Origin: Ectobius pallidus
Taxonomy: Eukaryota > Arthropoda > Insecta > Blattodea > Ectobiidae
Reading direction: 5' to 3'
NCBI GenBank assembly: GCA_964059195.1
Contig: CAXKWD010000005.1
Coordinates: 144,795,686-144,859,685, forward strand
Length of the DNA stretch: 64,000 nucleotides
Below are positions 11,716-24,136 of this stretch, one piece after another; position 1 is the first letter of the stretch; each line of letters starts with the position of its first letter. Below the pieces are notes generated by a model. The model worked only from the letters and a program-made list of their open reading frames with translations, did no database searches and had not been told where the DNA came from. A program made the translations under genes and the position numbers.

Positions 11716-13439
11716 CCACGCACCATATCCCATCAATCCTTGGCTCCACAACCTGGTGCATTGTACCACAACTCCTAGTCTCCTGAAACGTGTGATATTG
11801 TATTAAAGAGCAAATTTCTTGTGGATTATAAAATTGTGTTGGGGCACGCGGATATTACATGCAGTACAGTTCGCACGTTATAAAATACGGTCGGCCAGTA
11901 GGAGCAGCCATTGGACATGGACCGGCAGACAATAACCGACGTGATCAGCGCAGCGACTGAAGGTTTGTGCCAGAGCCAACCATTGTTGACTTCAAACCAA
12001 CTTTTTATTTATGAAATCACAACAGCGAGTTCCAAAATTTTCAGACGAGTGTCTAGGCAAATTGCATATAACTGTTTTTGTTCTACCTTTTATTAAATGG
12101 CTACGTTTTGAGTTTCATCAAACAAACGACGGCCCAAACGACTTGTCTGTCCTCGGCGATCAGCTGTTAGTATGTTCTCGTCTTTTGCGGTAGATGGCAG
12201 GTAACGGCGTGCAAGGCAGCTCAAGGCCTCCTTTGGTGTTTCAATCTCAAAGCAATGCACATTAAAATACATGAAATGAGCTAAATTTATTATGTCATTA
12301 AAATTAACATAATTTATTTTATTTTAAATACACGTTGTGCAATGTGAATTGTTGGTTTCAAGGCTTGAAAATTGTCCCTTGTTCGATATTAATCAATAGA
12401 TTCTGTATTAAAATAGAGCATGTAATGAACGTATTATATTATGGTCGATCAAAATCAGATTAACGAAGCTGAAAATGAGATAATTGTTATTATGAATTTC
12501 ATTATGCTTGGTCAATTTAATTTTAGTCTTCACATAGAAGGGCAATGGAGATCAAATATGTTCGCAAGGTATGGTGAAGATCCTAATTTCTTAAATAAAG
12601 CAGTGCAAAAATCTCGGTACGATTGAAAATTTAAAAAATGAAAACAGAAATCACTTCTTTTTCAGTTAGTGTATATCTCAAATTATCAGGTTAAATCAGT
12701 TTCACGCAAATAATATAGATTTTATTGCCCCAATCATTTTTAAAGCCATCGTAGGACCCATAGGTTATAGAACTAACACCAATCATTGAACACAAAATTA
12801 TTATAATCACGTAACTGTGAAAGGGTTATGTAGTTAAATCATGGTAAAGAGCGTGAATATTTAAGAATGAGTGAGCCCACGAAAGTGAAAATTTACATTC
12901 CAGTGAAAGCGGTCTTTACCCTCAAATACAGATTATTTTCTGTGAAGTTATTTTATTCGTGTGTCCTATTTTAATGAAATTATAATTAGTTTTTATTGCT
13001 TGTACATTTAGTTCTGGAGCCCTACACACATTCATAATGTCTTGCAGCTGCCCCTCACATATCACTGGGCCGTCTTCTAAGTCTGTCCCCTCTCGTAAAA
13101 TCCAACAGATGTGTATGCATGCCTGTGAAAGCTTTACTGCTTGCAGTGGAAGTACGAATGCAAGACTTTAAACAACTCATTAATAGAAGTAAATTACAAC
13201 CAATAGAGTGAATGAATTTCTCAGTGAAATAATGTGATAAACAATATTGTTAAATCGAAAAGTCGCAGTGAATTTCTCGTGGCTAAAGGAATGACTTCAG
13301 ATTGACATAATTGCTTCCAATTTTTGCTGCAATTATACTTACAAATAACGATATTTTTATGGGCCTGTCCTGTAAGTTTGATCTTATGTAACGTTCAACA
13401 GAAACAGTATTCTGTAACCTCAAAAACACAACTCAAAAT
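11716..13439. other. Intergenic DNA without a supported gene
   Basis: Only short frames occur (11,911-12,193 and 12,441-12,626), with no recognisable motif and no repeat partner in the window. Confidence 0.5.
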
Positions 13440-13482
13440 ATTCTCATGTAATAAAACTTTGAAGGTTCTCCCGACGAATACA

Positions 13483-13700
13483 ATGTAAAAACTGTTCTCG
13501 GGTTTCCAGTCGGGTAGTTATTGAAGTACATTCTGAGCTTTCGGCGACTGTCTGCGTCGTCATCTTCGGAGAAGTGAGTGTTGCCAACACCACAACCTCT
13601 GGTTCTCACTTCTCCGAAGATGACGACGCAGACAGTCGCCGAAAGCTCAGAATGTACTTCAATAACTACCCGACTGGAAACCCGAGAACAGTTTTTACAT
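13483..13700. repeat. Perfect 96-bp foldback (Penelope-type terminal repeat pair?)
   Basis: Arms 13,483-13,578 and 13,605-13,700 are exact reverse complements over all 96 bp, around a 26-base loop. Each arm holds CCGAAGATGACGACG, then CGCCGAAAGC, the same layout as the hammerhead-like cores at 2130 and 7.6-7.8 kb but with C in place of T in the first box. A 13-bp direct repeat (ATTCTCATGTAAT) lies at 13,440-13,452 and 13,699-13,711 and may be the TSD. Perfect arms suggest a recent insertion or gene conversion. Confidence 0.8.
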
Positions 13701-13711
13701 TCTCATGTAAT

Positions 13712-16700
13712 GTTTAAGAAACAATATTATGTGTGAGAATATTTTATTCTCAAATGTAAACATGTTTGCACTATCACTTTTAAATTATTTCGAAAATTAA
13801 CTTAATTTAAATGTTTTATTTTAATTTCCTAAAGAATTAATTATTTTGGAATGTGTATAAAACATCAGTTATTTTAATTTAATATCTTTTTGTTATTTTC
13901 AAATTATAGAAGCATTTCGAATTTGCATTTACATCGAATTTTTAAGACATGAAATGCTTTGCCTAAACATAAACGGAACGTTTTCATTAAATATGTCATT
14001 AACTGTGGCCAGTAAAGAGGAGTATTTATACAGATTCTCCAACTTCCCAGCCACATTTTACTACATTTAGTGGTTTGATAAAACTCCTCTTTGTGTATCA
14101 ATATCAGTGTATTATCATCTTGCAGCCAGTTTATAGACTATCTTCAGGAGAGAGGAATGCAAAGAACGCCTCGTTATTGTAACCCGGAAACAAGTGATCT
14201 TTGTTCTCTTCATATCGAATTCTTTCTGTCGGAATGAGGAAAATAAAATTTAATTTTGTTTCCACAGTCTTCTTTTAACAAAGCAGAGAAAAAGGATTAC
14301 ATTTCACAGAGAGTATTAACCTTAAGGATAAAACAAGGTGTGTGATAAATTGATAATGCACAACTTTTACGGAAATTTCCTACTCATATAGGCCTAGCAA
14401 AGATTTCTTATTAAATAGCAAAATCATTTTTCCGTTCTGTGAAAACTATGAATTCTTAGGGGGAAGAACCATACTTTATGGCGCTGCATCTCATGAAATA
14501 CCTTAATGATTGTTGTGGCAATTGACATCCGCATTTCGGACTTCCATTGTTCGGTTTCATTAGAAAATGACAGAAATGGGGATCTCATAGTCAGCATGAG
14601 TATCTAATGACTAGGACAAGGCATTTAATGACCATAAATAGTGGAAAAATGCAAAATAAAAAATGCATGTATAACCTAAAAGTAGTGAAAAAATTATACG
14701 AAATTTAAAAAAATGACCAATAAATGTATTATTATTATTACTTAGCCTATAATTAGTTTTTTTAAGTAATGGATTGTTAAAAACAATATATGTGCGTAAT
14801 GTATGCATTTACAAATCAAAACAAACCTATTTTGTAACTAAAGAAGTAAGTAAGTAAGTAAGTAAGTTTATACTACTACTACTTCTTAGCGAAAAAAAAA
14901 TCTGAACTGGCATGACCATCAAATTGCCCTTGCAAATATCATGTCATTTAAAAAGAAAGAAAAATAGTTTTTTATTGTTACAAGACAAACTGCTATGGTG
15001 TTTACAATAAACCTGAATTAAAATTAACTATGAACACTTGGCGTAGATGCTCAAATAAGAACGATTGTTTGTTATCTGAAAGTAACGATTTGTACGTGGA
15101 AAAGCTCCTCTCTACCTCCTCTGAAACATGACCTAAAATGCCGAAAATGACCAAAAAATTGCCAAAAATAGACCTATCTCTTGAAAATTACCAAAAATTC
15201 AAAAACAAATTGCCCTTATTTAATCAATTATTTCATTATATACATCTTAACTATCTTTTAACCTTCATATAAAAAAATGCAAAATAATCAAATGCCTCCT
15301 AATAATGACACTATGGCTGTTATCTTTATTCATGTAGTATTTCGGTTACCGTCATGAGGGTGAATACAGGATTGGGCGAATAAATTAGCTATAGGTATTT
15401 TACACGTAAAATACATGTAACATATGTAACGTAAAAAACAGTTACATTCACTTGATGTAACAAATTAACAAGTAATTTTATTGAAGTTATACAAGATGAA
15501 AACATACTGTTGGATTATCTCAGAGCTATAGGGCACAATAGGCTATTATTTTGATAACCGATAACATACTGTTTCCTTCTGGAATATATATAGGGTATTT
15601 GAGAAAATAATAGAAAAATTAATTAAGAAGTCGTGGCCCTCTAAGGCCCGGGCGGCGTGGGTCGTTTAAGGGAGAGGTAAAACTAAGGTAAAGAAAGAAA
15701 CAAAGTATTAAGACAATTTTAATCACACAGAAAAAAGGAAATTTTATTTTACAGGAATTTACCTTTATAAAAAACTAATGTGAAATTGTTTGTTAGGGAA
15801 AATTCTCATTAGAATTCCATAGTTAGGCTCTTTTTTAAAATCCAGGGATAATTGAAGACCATTTCTAGTGCATGTACAACTCTTGAAGTGTACCGAAAAG
15901 AATACTACAAGTGCACTCAGCAAATAATCTATCAAAATGCTGTAAAAATTCCCTTAGTAAAAAGCATTTTTTTGAAGGAATACTGGGATTAAATTACATT
16001 CGGAAACAAAAAGTGATAATTAATTTGAGTAACTGCAATTATCTTCTCTTGGAAATATTGCAATCAACAAGATGCATATGTTTCAAAATCAAAGGGAACT
16101 GATTTAAATTAACGTCAATCCTCTTTAAAAGTGGCATTTATCACTTTTTAATCAATGCTCGGAACTTGTTTAAAATCTGATATCTAAGTTGGACGTGTTA
16201 CCAATCGATTATTAGGAGTGAATGACCTGCGATTACATTTTGTAATGTGATTTACACCCAAATGGTATAATGGAATCCTCGGAATAAGTAAATTACCAGC
16301 TGCCGGAACCTGAACTTCTATACAAAACTCAGATAACTTAATCTGAATTGTATTCCTTTCAAAGGAGAAGAGCTTATTTTATTATGTTTTTGTTTTTGTT
16401 GCCTCAAACCCACCACTTCCGGTCTGTTAGACCTTGCAATTCTCTGCCAGAGATTTTTTAATCTCGCAATTCAGATCCCAAATCAGAAATACATACAGTA
16501 AAAAATGATAGCTTTGATGGCTTTTACTTAATTCGGTAAAATATTAACGTTTTTAAGGAATACGCTACTATCGAGCAAAATGAAAAGAACAATTAAAACG
16601 TGAAACATAAAGTGCCAGAATATAGTCCGTAACATAACTTAGAAATATATGAATCGTTATTTATACCCACAGATATTTACTTCCTCTACCCGTATCTGAG

Positions 16701-17301
16701 TCATAAAAGTGTTTATTAGACCCTCAAATTCGGTAAAAGCTTCCAGCAGTTACACACGTTCTGAGGTCATCTCAGGCCAAAAATATATTTTAAGAAAAAT
16801 GCTTCGAGGTTTTTTTTCTTTCTGTCCATATACCGTACCGTATCAATCAGCTATGAACAGCGTAGCTCGAAAACGGGATAATAATTGTATCGTAGGTAAT
16901 CAATTTCGAGTTTTAATTTAATTCATCATGATATCAACAAAATAATTAAATACAGAGTATTTATTACGTGTAACACACATGGGAGTGAAATCTATTTTTC
17001 TCTTTTTATATTCTGACCCATGTAAATGATATATAATATGTGCACAGCCTCTTAATACACTGAGTGCGATTTCTTCTCGATTAGACAAATTAAATAAAAA
17101 ATTACGAAAACAATTGCATATAATTTTCCACAGTTCAAGTGTTTAATGAAAATTTTAAAAATATATTTGAAAAATACACGTATTATAACAAATTAAGATA
17201 TAAGATAACAAAACTAATACGCCAAAATATGCTAAATAATATATGAACCCATACAAACAATTTATTAAAGTATAAGTATACAGAATGTTAATGAAAAACG
17301 A
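13712..17301. other. Long AT-rich intergenic stretch
   Basis: There is no supported gene. It contains a (GTAA)n microsatellite at 14,846-14,868 and scattered A/T runs. Protein-length frames are few and unrecognised. Confidence 0.5.
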
Positions 17302-17772
17302 CCGAAATATTTTACCTGTAAATAGAGGGGACATAGACACGCAACTTTTATTAAGAGAGTTTCGCTCTATGGATTCAATTTTTCCTGTTAGAGCATAAAA
17401 TCTCCCAGGGCATGGCAGCCACTAACTTCTATCATTTGGAGGGGGAAAAAACCCTCGTTGTTAACACTGGAGTTATGAATAAAAAAAACGAATACAGTGG
17501 CGGCCAGTCATGTGGTTAGTCTGTAAATTTTGAAGATTATTGAAACACTAAATTATGATATAGCTGTTGACGAATGATTAAGAATCAGGTTTTTGTCGAT
17601 CACTAAGAAGGCATGAAGTCAATTTAATGAAAATTTTAAACCTATTTCCTTTCATTATAGACTTATGAGCACCAAATTGTGATGACTTTAATGTCCTGTA
17701 GCATAGACATTTTACGTCCTAATAAAAATTGCTTGTCTATGTCCCTTCTATACACAAGTAAAATATTTCGGT
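17302..17772. mobile_element. MITE-like element with about 55-bp TIRs
   Basis: The left end (17,302-17,356) and the reverse complement of the right end (about 17,712-17,772) share CCGAAATATTTTAC and GGGACATAGACA, plus a following CAA-TTTTATTA block, with scattered mismatches. The interior is non-coding. A TSD could not be assigned, so the superfamily is open. Confidence 0.6.
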
Positions 17773-17774
17773 GT

Positions 17775-17865
17775 ACAAAAAATAAACGTATGCCCATAGA
17801 CACATTTGACTGGTTGAAGTTCTAAATATTCTTGTACGGGATTGGCACTGACTCATGATCTAAAT
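17775..17865 (+). repeat. Short dispersed repeat R7, copy 1
   Basis: The block TAGACACATTTGACTGGTTG through ATTGGCACT resembles 62,185-62,255. Both keep GGTTGAA, ATATTCTT and ATTGGCACT in order. It may be the end of an element. Confidence 0.4.
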
Positions 17866-18229
17866 TGCAAAAAATAAAATCGCTTATTTGAAGTAGGTAT
17901 CCCACAGAGTGGTGGAATGAAGCATTATTTTCTCGAAAACTGCTCAAACTATTTTGTTTAAACTTAGTTTTCTAACTGGATATACAAAATAAGACTTACG
18001 ACTTTCATTTGAAACAATTTAGGTCGATAGCTGGTTGGTTAAGTGGTTATTTAACAACGGGTGTGTACTCTTACTTAGGTCTGTGGCCATCACCGATGTG
18101 CCGTAATTTTGTCCCGAAGGGGTTCGTTTACATGACAGCAGTAATATCCCCGGCATAGTACGTCGACGCCTAGCGTCGCGACGTCCCAATTCCATCTTAA
18201 ACTAATTTCAGTTATGCCATCTAGACCAT

Positions 18230-18610
18230 CTTGGCTTTCGTATGACACCACACCCACCCCTCTATCATCCCTCTATCTAAAGTTATACAAAAAATAAAGA
18301 TAGGTCTATAAAACAGAGACCTGCAATACCAACCTTGAAACAAGACATTTAAAAACCCATTTAAGCCATTTTAGCACCAACCGTACTCCTCTATCATTCC
18401 CCTAACCAAAGTTATGGCTAGTCATGGCTCCGCACTGTGCTGATCCCATTACAACGTTACTCCAAGCCTTTTGGAACATCTTGTTTTTTTCTTATAGGCC
18501 TATATATTACAATTTTTTTATGGGCGGTGGTTTCGACTTAGGCATGAAAAGTAAAGATGTGAAATAATTATTTTTCGACATTCATGATATGGTATCGATT
18601 GCAAAAAAGG
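18230..18610 (+). repeat. Repeat family R3, first tandem copy
   Basis: The segment is repeated as 18,610-19,140. Both contain CCTAACCAAAGTTATGGC, CTAGTCATGGCTCCGCAC and CCAAGCCTTTTGGAACATCT, then a TTTTTTCTTATA stretch, then a GnGGTGGTTTCG block. A fragment of the same family lies inverted at 21,365-21,535. Confidence 0.65.
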
Positions 18611-18901
18611 TAAAGTGATCCCTGTATGGGCCGTGGAGTCGCGGGAGTTTGAGGCTTTCAGATTAAGATTTGGTCGATAAAACAGAGATCTGCAATACTC
18701 ACCTTGAAGCAAAACAATAATGAACCCATTGAAGCCCTCTTGACCATCTTGGCTATCATATGAAACCATCCTCAAACCTCATTCCCCTAACCAAAGACTT
18801 ATAACCAAAGTTATGGCTAGTCATGGCTCCGCACAGAGGTGATCCCATTAGAACGTTACTCCAAGCCTTTTGGAACATCTTGGTTTTTTCTTATATATAT
18901 A

Positions 18902-18954
<53 letters not shown>

Positions 18955-19140
18955 TACAAAAAAATTGAATGGGGAGTGGTTTCGTACTTAGGGAGGCATG
19001 AACGTAAAGATGTGAAAGAATTATTTTTCGACAGTCATGACATGGTATCGATTGCAATAGGTAGATTTTTCTTCAAAATCTACATAAAAAAGGTAAAGTG
19101 ATCCCTGTATATATAACGGCTATAACGGGAGTCTGAGGCT
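18610..19140 (+). repeat. Repeat family R3, second tandem copy
   Basis: This is the partner of 18,230-18,610. It differs mainly by an expanded TA microsatellite (18,891-18,954) between the AACATCTTGG block and the GGTTTCGTACTTAGGGAGGC block. The 92-codon frame here reads through the TA run as alternating Tyr-Ile and is not a gene. Confidence 0.65.
18891..18954. repeat. (TA)n microsatellite
   Basis: This is a nearly pure TA run interrupted by TTTATTT. It is prone to assembly length error. Confidence 0.9.
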
Positions 19141-19149
19141 TTCAGATTG

Positions 19150-19250
19150 AGACATCTGTTAGTCCTTTATCCCCAGGAATACTCCTGGTACTCATTTCTG
19201 TTCGTGGCTGAGTCGACCCCAGGGCAATATGCCACCAGCAGAATTAGGTC
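19150..19250 (-). repeat. SINE family B body fragment
   Basis: The reverse complement matches the body of the SINE at 21,162-21,365: ACTCAGCCACGAACA, then GAGTATTCCTG. The tRNA-like head is absent. Confidence 0.55.
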
Positions 19251-19552
19251 AGTAGAAAAATCTTACAGAATCGAACCTATGTTTTAAGTTTTTCTTGTCC
19301 GACAATACAATAATATTTTAATGACATACAAGTAACCTAAGATAACATGTCTTAAAGTGTGTTAAGTATCTTGAGAAACTCTGATAAGCATATGTCAAGG
19401 AATATGTGGGTAGTGTTATTGTTATTTGTCAACTGTATTTCAACTTCCAAAGCCGTATTTGAACAATGTAAAACAATATGTTGGCATTATAACTGATTTG
19501 CATTTGATAAATTTTTTATAGTATATTACCCCAAAATAGGCACTAAATTAGG

Positions 19553-19760
19553 CATTAAATTAGGTCAACCGATTTGGTTCAATTTCAATAGGCTTCTTCC
19601 CATGAACGTTATACATGCGTATACCAAGTTTCATGAAAATCCGATGAAGCGTATTTGAGTTATCACGCATACAGACACACGGACAGACAGACAGACGGAC
19701 AGACATTTTCCCGTCCCCCACACAATCTCATAAAGTATCATTCTGGCACTTAATAATGAA
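19553..19760 (-). repeat. Repeat family R5, inverted fragment
   Basis: On the - strand this reads TTAAGTGCCAGAATGATACT, a short CTGT/CCGT array (19,675-19,705), then a unit with CATGAAACTTGGTATACGCA and CCAAATCGGTTGACC. It matches the starts of 49,328-49,870 and 60,720-61,620, with one unit only. Confidence 0.75.
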
Positions 19761-19843
19761 TGCCTCAAGTTTCAGGCTATAACGATTACATATTTTGCAG
19801 TAAGAAGTACTTAAAGCTACTTGAAACAAAGGCATATTTAGAA

Positions 19844-20134
19844 TTATGGCAAATCTTAGAAGATCGGTAAATTAGTTGATTTGATGAATAGGTATATTTT
19901 CAAGTTTATAATTATCGTTTGGGGTCATAATGCGCTTGAAAAATCGACAAACGGGAAAAAATGTACATCACAGTCAAAGAAAATCCGTTGTAATGGAGTT
20001 AAGTTATAATTCTTTTATTGGGGTATCGCCTGGTGTTTATGCTTCACGCAATATACAGGTGGCGAAGAAGTGCTCGAAACAGCCCTGGCAGGGGAAATAC
20101 AGAAAACTAAATTAGATGCCGTTCCATCACTTGC
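19844..20134 (+). repeat. Repeat family R4, copy 2 (291 bp)
   Basis: A near-identical direct copy of 10,841-11,131. The flanks are unrelated on both sides. The parallel 61-codon frame is 19,930-20,115. Confidence 0.8.
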
Positions 20135-20144
20135 AGGGATGGCT

Positions 20145-20665
20145 TTGAAAAGATTGAAAACGCACTGGCTTCGGCCGAGAATATTTTAGGTAGCTCAATA
20201 GTTCGGACAATTTCGTTAATGAGCAACATTGGCCTAAGGGGGGTCGGGGCTGAAATTTTGAAAAATGTATATATCGGCCCCTATGAAGTATAGAGGGAAA
20301 CTTTGTTTGAATAAATTAGAGTACTCCCTATGAAGTTCACAGTGACACCAACGATTTTGGGGGTACGAGTGGGGGTGGGGGTTTGGGGGATGGAAATTCG
20401 AAATTTTTGAAACCACGTCTTGTGAGGTATCACTGAAAAGCTCTTGATGAGTACTCTACAAATCAATAACTAGTTTCTCGATAGTTCTCATTAAAGGCGA
20501 GATTTGAATGTTTGAAAAAGTGCTCTTTTTTGCAGTTATTATTACGGGTTTGTCATGCCAAGGCTAAAGAATAAGAGTGCTGCGCAGCGACAATAAATTA
20601 AACCAAACGCACTTCGAAATCTACCTCAGCCTGTAGATCTGCCTAAAGGGATTTTTTATTATTTG
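20145..20665 (-). repeat. Repeat family R2, copy 2
   Basis: An inverted counterpart of 4060-4590, ending in CCTAAAGGGATTTTTTATT. It contains a G-rich run at about 20,355-20,390 where copy 1 has a C-rich run. Confidence 0.65.
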
Positions 20666-20865
20666 ATCGGCCTCGGTCTAGTGCTTAGAGTTAATAATTA
20701 CTAGTTATGAGATCCTTGGTTCGATTTCCTGTACAGCTAAGAGGAATTTTATGTTTCGCTGACCGATATGGCCTGATTAAATATTAAGGACCCCTCGTCT
20801 CATCGGGACATTGCAGGTGTCTCAGCGAGACAAATGACCACAAACCCAACTAGGGAAGAAGAAAA
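20664..20865 (+). repeat. tRNA-like SINE, family D
   Basis: An A-box-like CTCGGTCTAGTGCTTAGAG and a B-box-like GGTTCGATTTC are followed by a GC-richer body (CCCCTCGTCTCATCGGGACA) and an A-rich end. No other copy lies in the window. Confidence 0.5.
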
Positions 20866-20883
20866 ACATGTATAACATATTAC

Positions 20884-21157
20884 AAAACTAAACTAAACTC
20901 CGTGGCGCTACATCCCTGAAGGGACCAGGCCTACCACCCGACCGCTGCATCATCTACCATAAGCAGATGGCAGGATTCGGGGTATGTGATCTGCCCCATG
21001 GCCGTTAATGGTGGTTTCCATGACCGGAGACGCTACTTCTCTATCAAGTAGCTCCTCAATTAGAATCACGAGGCTGAGTGCACCGCGTTCCAGACCTCCC
21101 TACCTCAGAAAAATCCAAGGGCCGACGGATCTGAAGTCAGCGACGCTAACCACAAGA
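20884..21157 (-). repeat. tRNA-derived SINE family A, copy 2 (B box lost)
   Basis: It has the same body and TAAACTCCGTGGCGC end as the copies at 3291 and 28,801. Here the segment carrying the B box is deleted, and the head is cut at ACCACAAG, where SINE B abuts it. Confidence 0.75.
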
Positions 21158-21161
21158 AAAA

Positions 21162-21365
21162 CGGGGCACCCAGTAACTTAGTGGTTGAGGCACTGCATTA
21201 TAAACCGGAAGGTCGCGGGTTCGGTCCCCGATGAGGTCGTCGGAGTTTTTCAATTGGCCTAATACTTCTGGTGGCACTATGGCCCTAGAGGTCGACTCAG
21301 CCACGAACACAAATGTGTACCTGGAGTATTCCTGTGAATAAAAGCGCCTTGTTCGTAGAACTAAA
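21162..21365 (+). repeat. tRNA-derived SINE family B
   Basis: The tRNA-like head has an A box around AACTTAGTGGTTGAGGCA and a B box GGGTTCGGTCCCC. A body with GGTCGACTCAGCCACGAACA and ACCTGGAGTATTCCTGTGAA follows, ending in A-rich sequence. The antisense frame reads GDRTRDLP, a peptide seen in many mis-annotated insect proteins that derive from SINEs. It directly joins the truncated SINE A copy. Confidence 0.75.
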
Positions 21366-21535
21366 AAATATGATGGTTTCATATGATAGCCAAGATGGTC
21401 AAGAGGGCTTGAATGGGTTCATTGTTGTTTTGTTTGAAGGTTAGTATTGCAGATCTCTGTTTTATCGACCAAATCTCAATCTGACTTTGGTATAACTTTT
21501 GATAGGGGGATGATAGAGGGGTGGGGTTGTAAGTT
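21365..21535 (-). repeat. Repeat family R3 fragment, inverted
   Basis: The reverse complement of part of 18,640-18,780: ATAGCCAAGATGGTCAAGAG and GCAGATCTCTGTTTTATCGA on the + strand. It has no coding content. Confidence 0.6.
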
Positions 21536-21539
21536 GGTG

Positions 21540-23385
21540 AAGCAACTAAATGCATACTCCCGGAATGCAGTCACTTGCTCTGTCATAAAAATAATGAAGA
21601 TAACTGAAGATCCATATTGAGGGTAGGGAATGTCATGTCAGCTACGTCAGATTTTTTATTCCACTTGAAATCTCTTCTTATCTTAAGCTCGCGAAGTCCA
21701 TAACGGATATTGGATAATATGAAGTGATTTACCATTTCCGTGGCCTAAAGGCAATCCACTTACTCCCATATTAACATCTCGTGTGGAAAAGTGTCATCTT
21801 TACACTGGATGAATGAACAGCTAATATTTCCTTGTTTAGCAAGCTTTGCTGTTTAGATAATGGTTGGTCCATCTATTTGATGAATTTTTCAGGCCACGTA
21901 GAGCCAGGACATTCACCCCGCGGAACATCTGAAATAAGAGTCGCGTAACGCTCGTTCCTGATCCTCTCACAGAGTTCAACAAGGTTTCAGAGGGATGCGA
22001 CCTTTTTATTCAAAAAAAGAAGAGAGATGAAAGCAATTTTTATTACCAGTTTAGAGTTTGTAGGAAATTTAATTTAATTTTTGTTTTCATCGCTGTGCTT
22101 GGCATTTGTAGTAGTACAAGGTGATTAAAGGGGTCCAATTGCAATGCTCCTTTTCTCTAAAATAATTTGCTTATGTTTATTATTAATTAATTAATACTAC
22201 AAATTTAATCAATTGATATTTCACTGTAAAAGCTTTATCAAATCTTGCCTAATCTGTTTATCTGGCGTATGTAATTTATTTCAAATTTCCAGTACCTAAA
22301 CTTACTTATACATGTAGACCACTTTATAGATTAGGTACATGATTATTAACTTCGTTAAACTTTGACGCTGATAGTACTCATTATTTCTTTTAATAATTGA
22401 ATTACCTTGTTGTTGTATGATAGTTTAACCGAGTTGATAATAAAGTCAAAGTAAAGACACAAAAGGCAATACAAAATTCAACAAAATTAAGAATAATTTA
22501 ACACTTTAGGTAATTCTTAAATTTAGTAAATAAGTAGTAGATTCAAGATTGTAAAAAATAAAAATCAATGTAAAATCAATATAGGAAGACAAAAGTATGT
22601 TTACAGGCTAGAAACTGAATATTTAATATTATTAAAATTTAAATATTACTAAAGTTATTACTAAAGTTTAAATATTAATTTAATATTACTAACGTTTAAT
22701 TTATAAAATTCAGAAGTTGAGTTCGCGTCTTTCGCTGTATTGCGATGTCATTAAAAAAAGGGAAGGATAGAGGAGGATTTATAGAAATAAAACTGGTTTT
22801 ATGCACTGGAATAAATTCGATAGTGAGACAGCCAAGATTTAGCGGCTTGAATTTCACTTCCTACTTGCTGTCTCAATAAAATCACTCTTGAGTAACTTTA
22901 TAAGACTTCCGCACAAACATAGTAAACATTCTTAATAGTCTCGATACAATGACTTACTGGCTTAGATATAGTCTGCAGTAAGGAAGAAATAAAACAGATC
23001 CATTTGCCCTAATTATTTCGCATTGCTAGATAAGATGTAAGAAATTCAATAAAACTGACAAAGATTAAGTACTAAAGCAACTTCCTTTTTATGTACACTC
23101 GAAGACATTATTGCTTCTGAAAAGCATGATTTGTACAACGGCAACATTAATTTATAGTAATGTTGTCATACAGCTATGTACTGTCCAATCTATGCCTTGA
23201 CTTGTGTATAGAACATAAGCCCTTGCAAGCCCCTATTATATTGATAATGTATTTAATAACTTATTTATAAGAATAAAGATGGACTTCATTCATTCATATT
23301 TTGGTCTATTGATGAAAGAAATTAACCTGTTATTAATTAATTAATTTTTTTATAGACCTGTTATTATCGATTTTTAGGAAAAACC
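21540..23385. other. AT-rich intergenic DNA
   Basis: No gene is seen. 23,160-23,300 ends in AATAAAGATGGACTTCATTCATTCAT and could be the 3' tail of an unidentified retroelement. Confidence 0.45.
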
Positions 23386-23393
23386 GTAATAAC

Positions 23394-24128
23394 TAGACTT
23401 CGGATTTTAGGTAAAAACCTATTTTAATCCTGAAGTGATATATGCACGAAAACTTGTATATGCATGTTTCATAAGTGACTATGCCTAAAACTGACACTTT
23501 TATAGGACCTAAAACAGCCTATTTTTACGTTAGAGCCTAATATTGCCTTTTTGCTTGTTTTCCCTCTAAAGTTCAAATTAAGTTATTTTTTGTTATAAAT
23601 TGTAGCATTTATTTTCAGTTTGTACTAAATTTTTAGCTCGGAATGTGCAATACATGACATATTTGTGACGTAGTTAGATAGTAAGGGATGTTTCGTCTTC
23701 AGGAGAAAAATTCCTTGGAATTCCCAAGAAAATGTAGTGTTTGTTTCCCGACTCCCACATCCAGTAACAAACAAACAAAACAGAAAACAAACAAATAAGT
23801 TGTTCTCTGAATTACTGAGGGATACAAGGGGTTTATTATGCTAGCGTGCGTAGCTTCTGGGGCGCAGGGATTAGGTTTTCATTGTTATGGTAGTAATACA
23901 GGCCCTAGTAATGGGCCTATATAATTCTGCGTATCATAGGCCTATATCTGTGTTTTGTCATGATTATGTATTAATGGTGAATTCAATAAATATAATATTC
24001 TGCATTGCAATTGAGATATTTCAGAAAATTGGCAACTTAACGATTTTATAAGAGACTATTTTACGATTTTTAGAACCTATTTTCTAATTTTTAGGGTCTA
24101 TTTTAGGTACCTAAAAGTCCGAAGTATA
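23394..24128. mobile_element. hAT-type element 4 (735 bp)
   Basis: The left end TAGACTTCGGATTTTAGG and the reverse complement of the right end, TATACTTCGGACTTTTAGG, form a TIR. A perfect 8-bp TSD, GTAATAAC, lies at 23,386-23,393 and 24,129-24,136. The interior repeats TTTTTAGG- and ACCTATTTT-type motifs toward both ends. No transposase remains. Confidence 0.85.
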
Positions 24129-24136
24129 GTAATAAC

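Noticed and set aside
18823..19101. 92-codon frame with an alternating Tyr-Ile run
   Set aside because: It reads through a TA microsatellite between repeat blocks.
21146..21382. 78-codon frame with GDRTRDLP
   Set aside because: It is the antisense translation of a SINE tRNA-like head, a frequent annotation artefact in insects.
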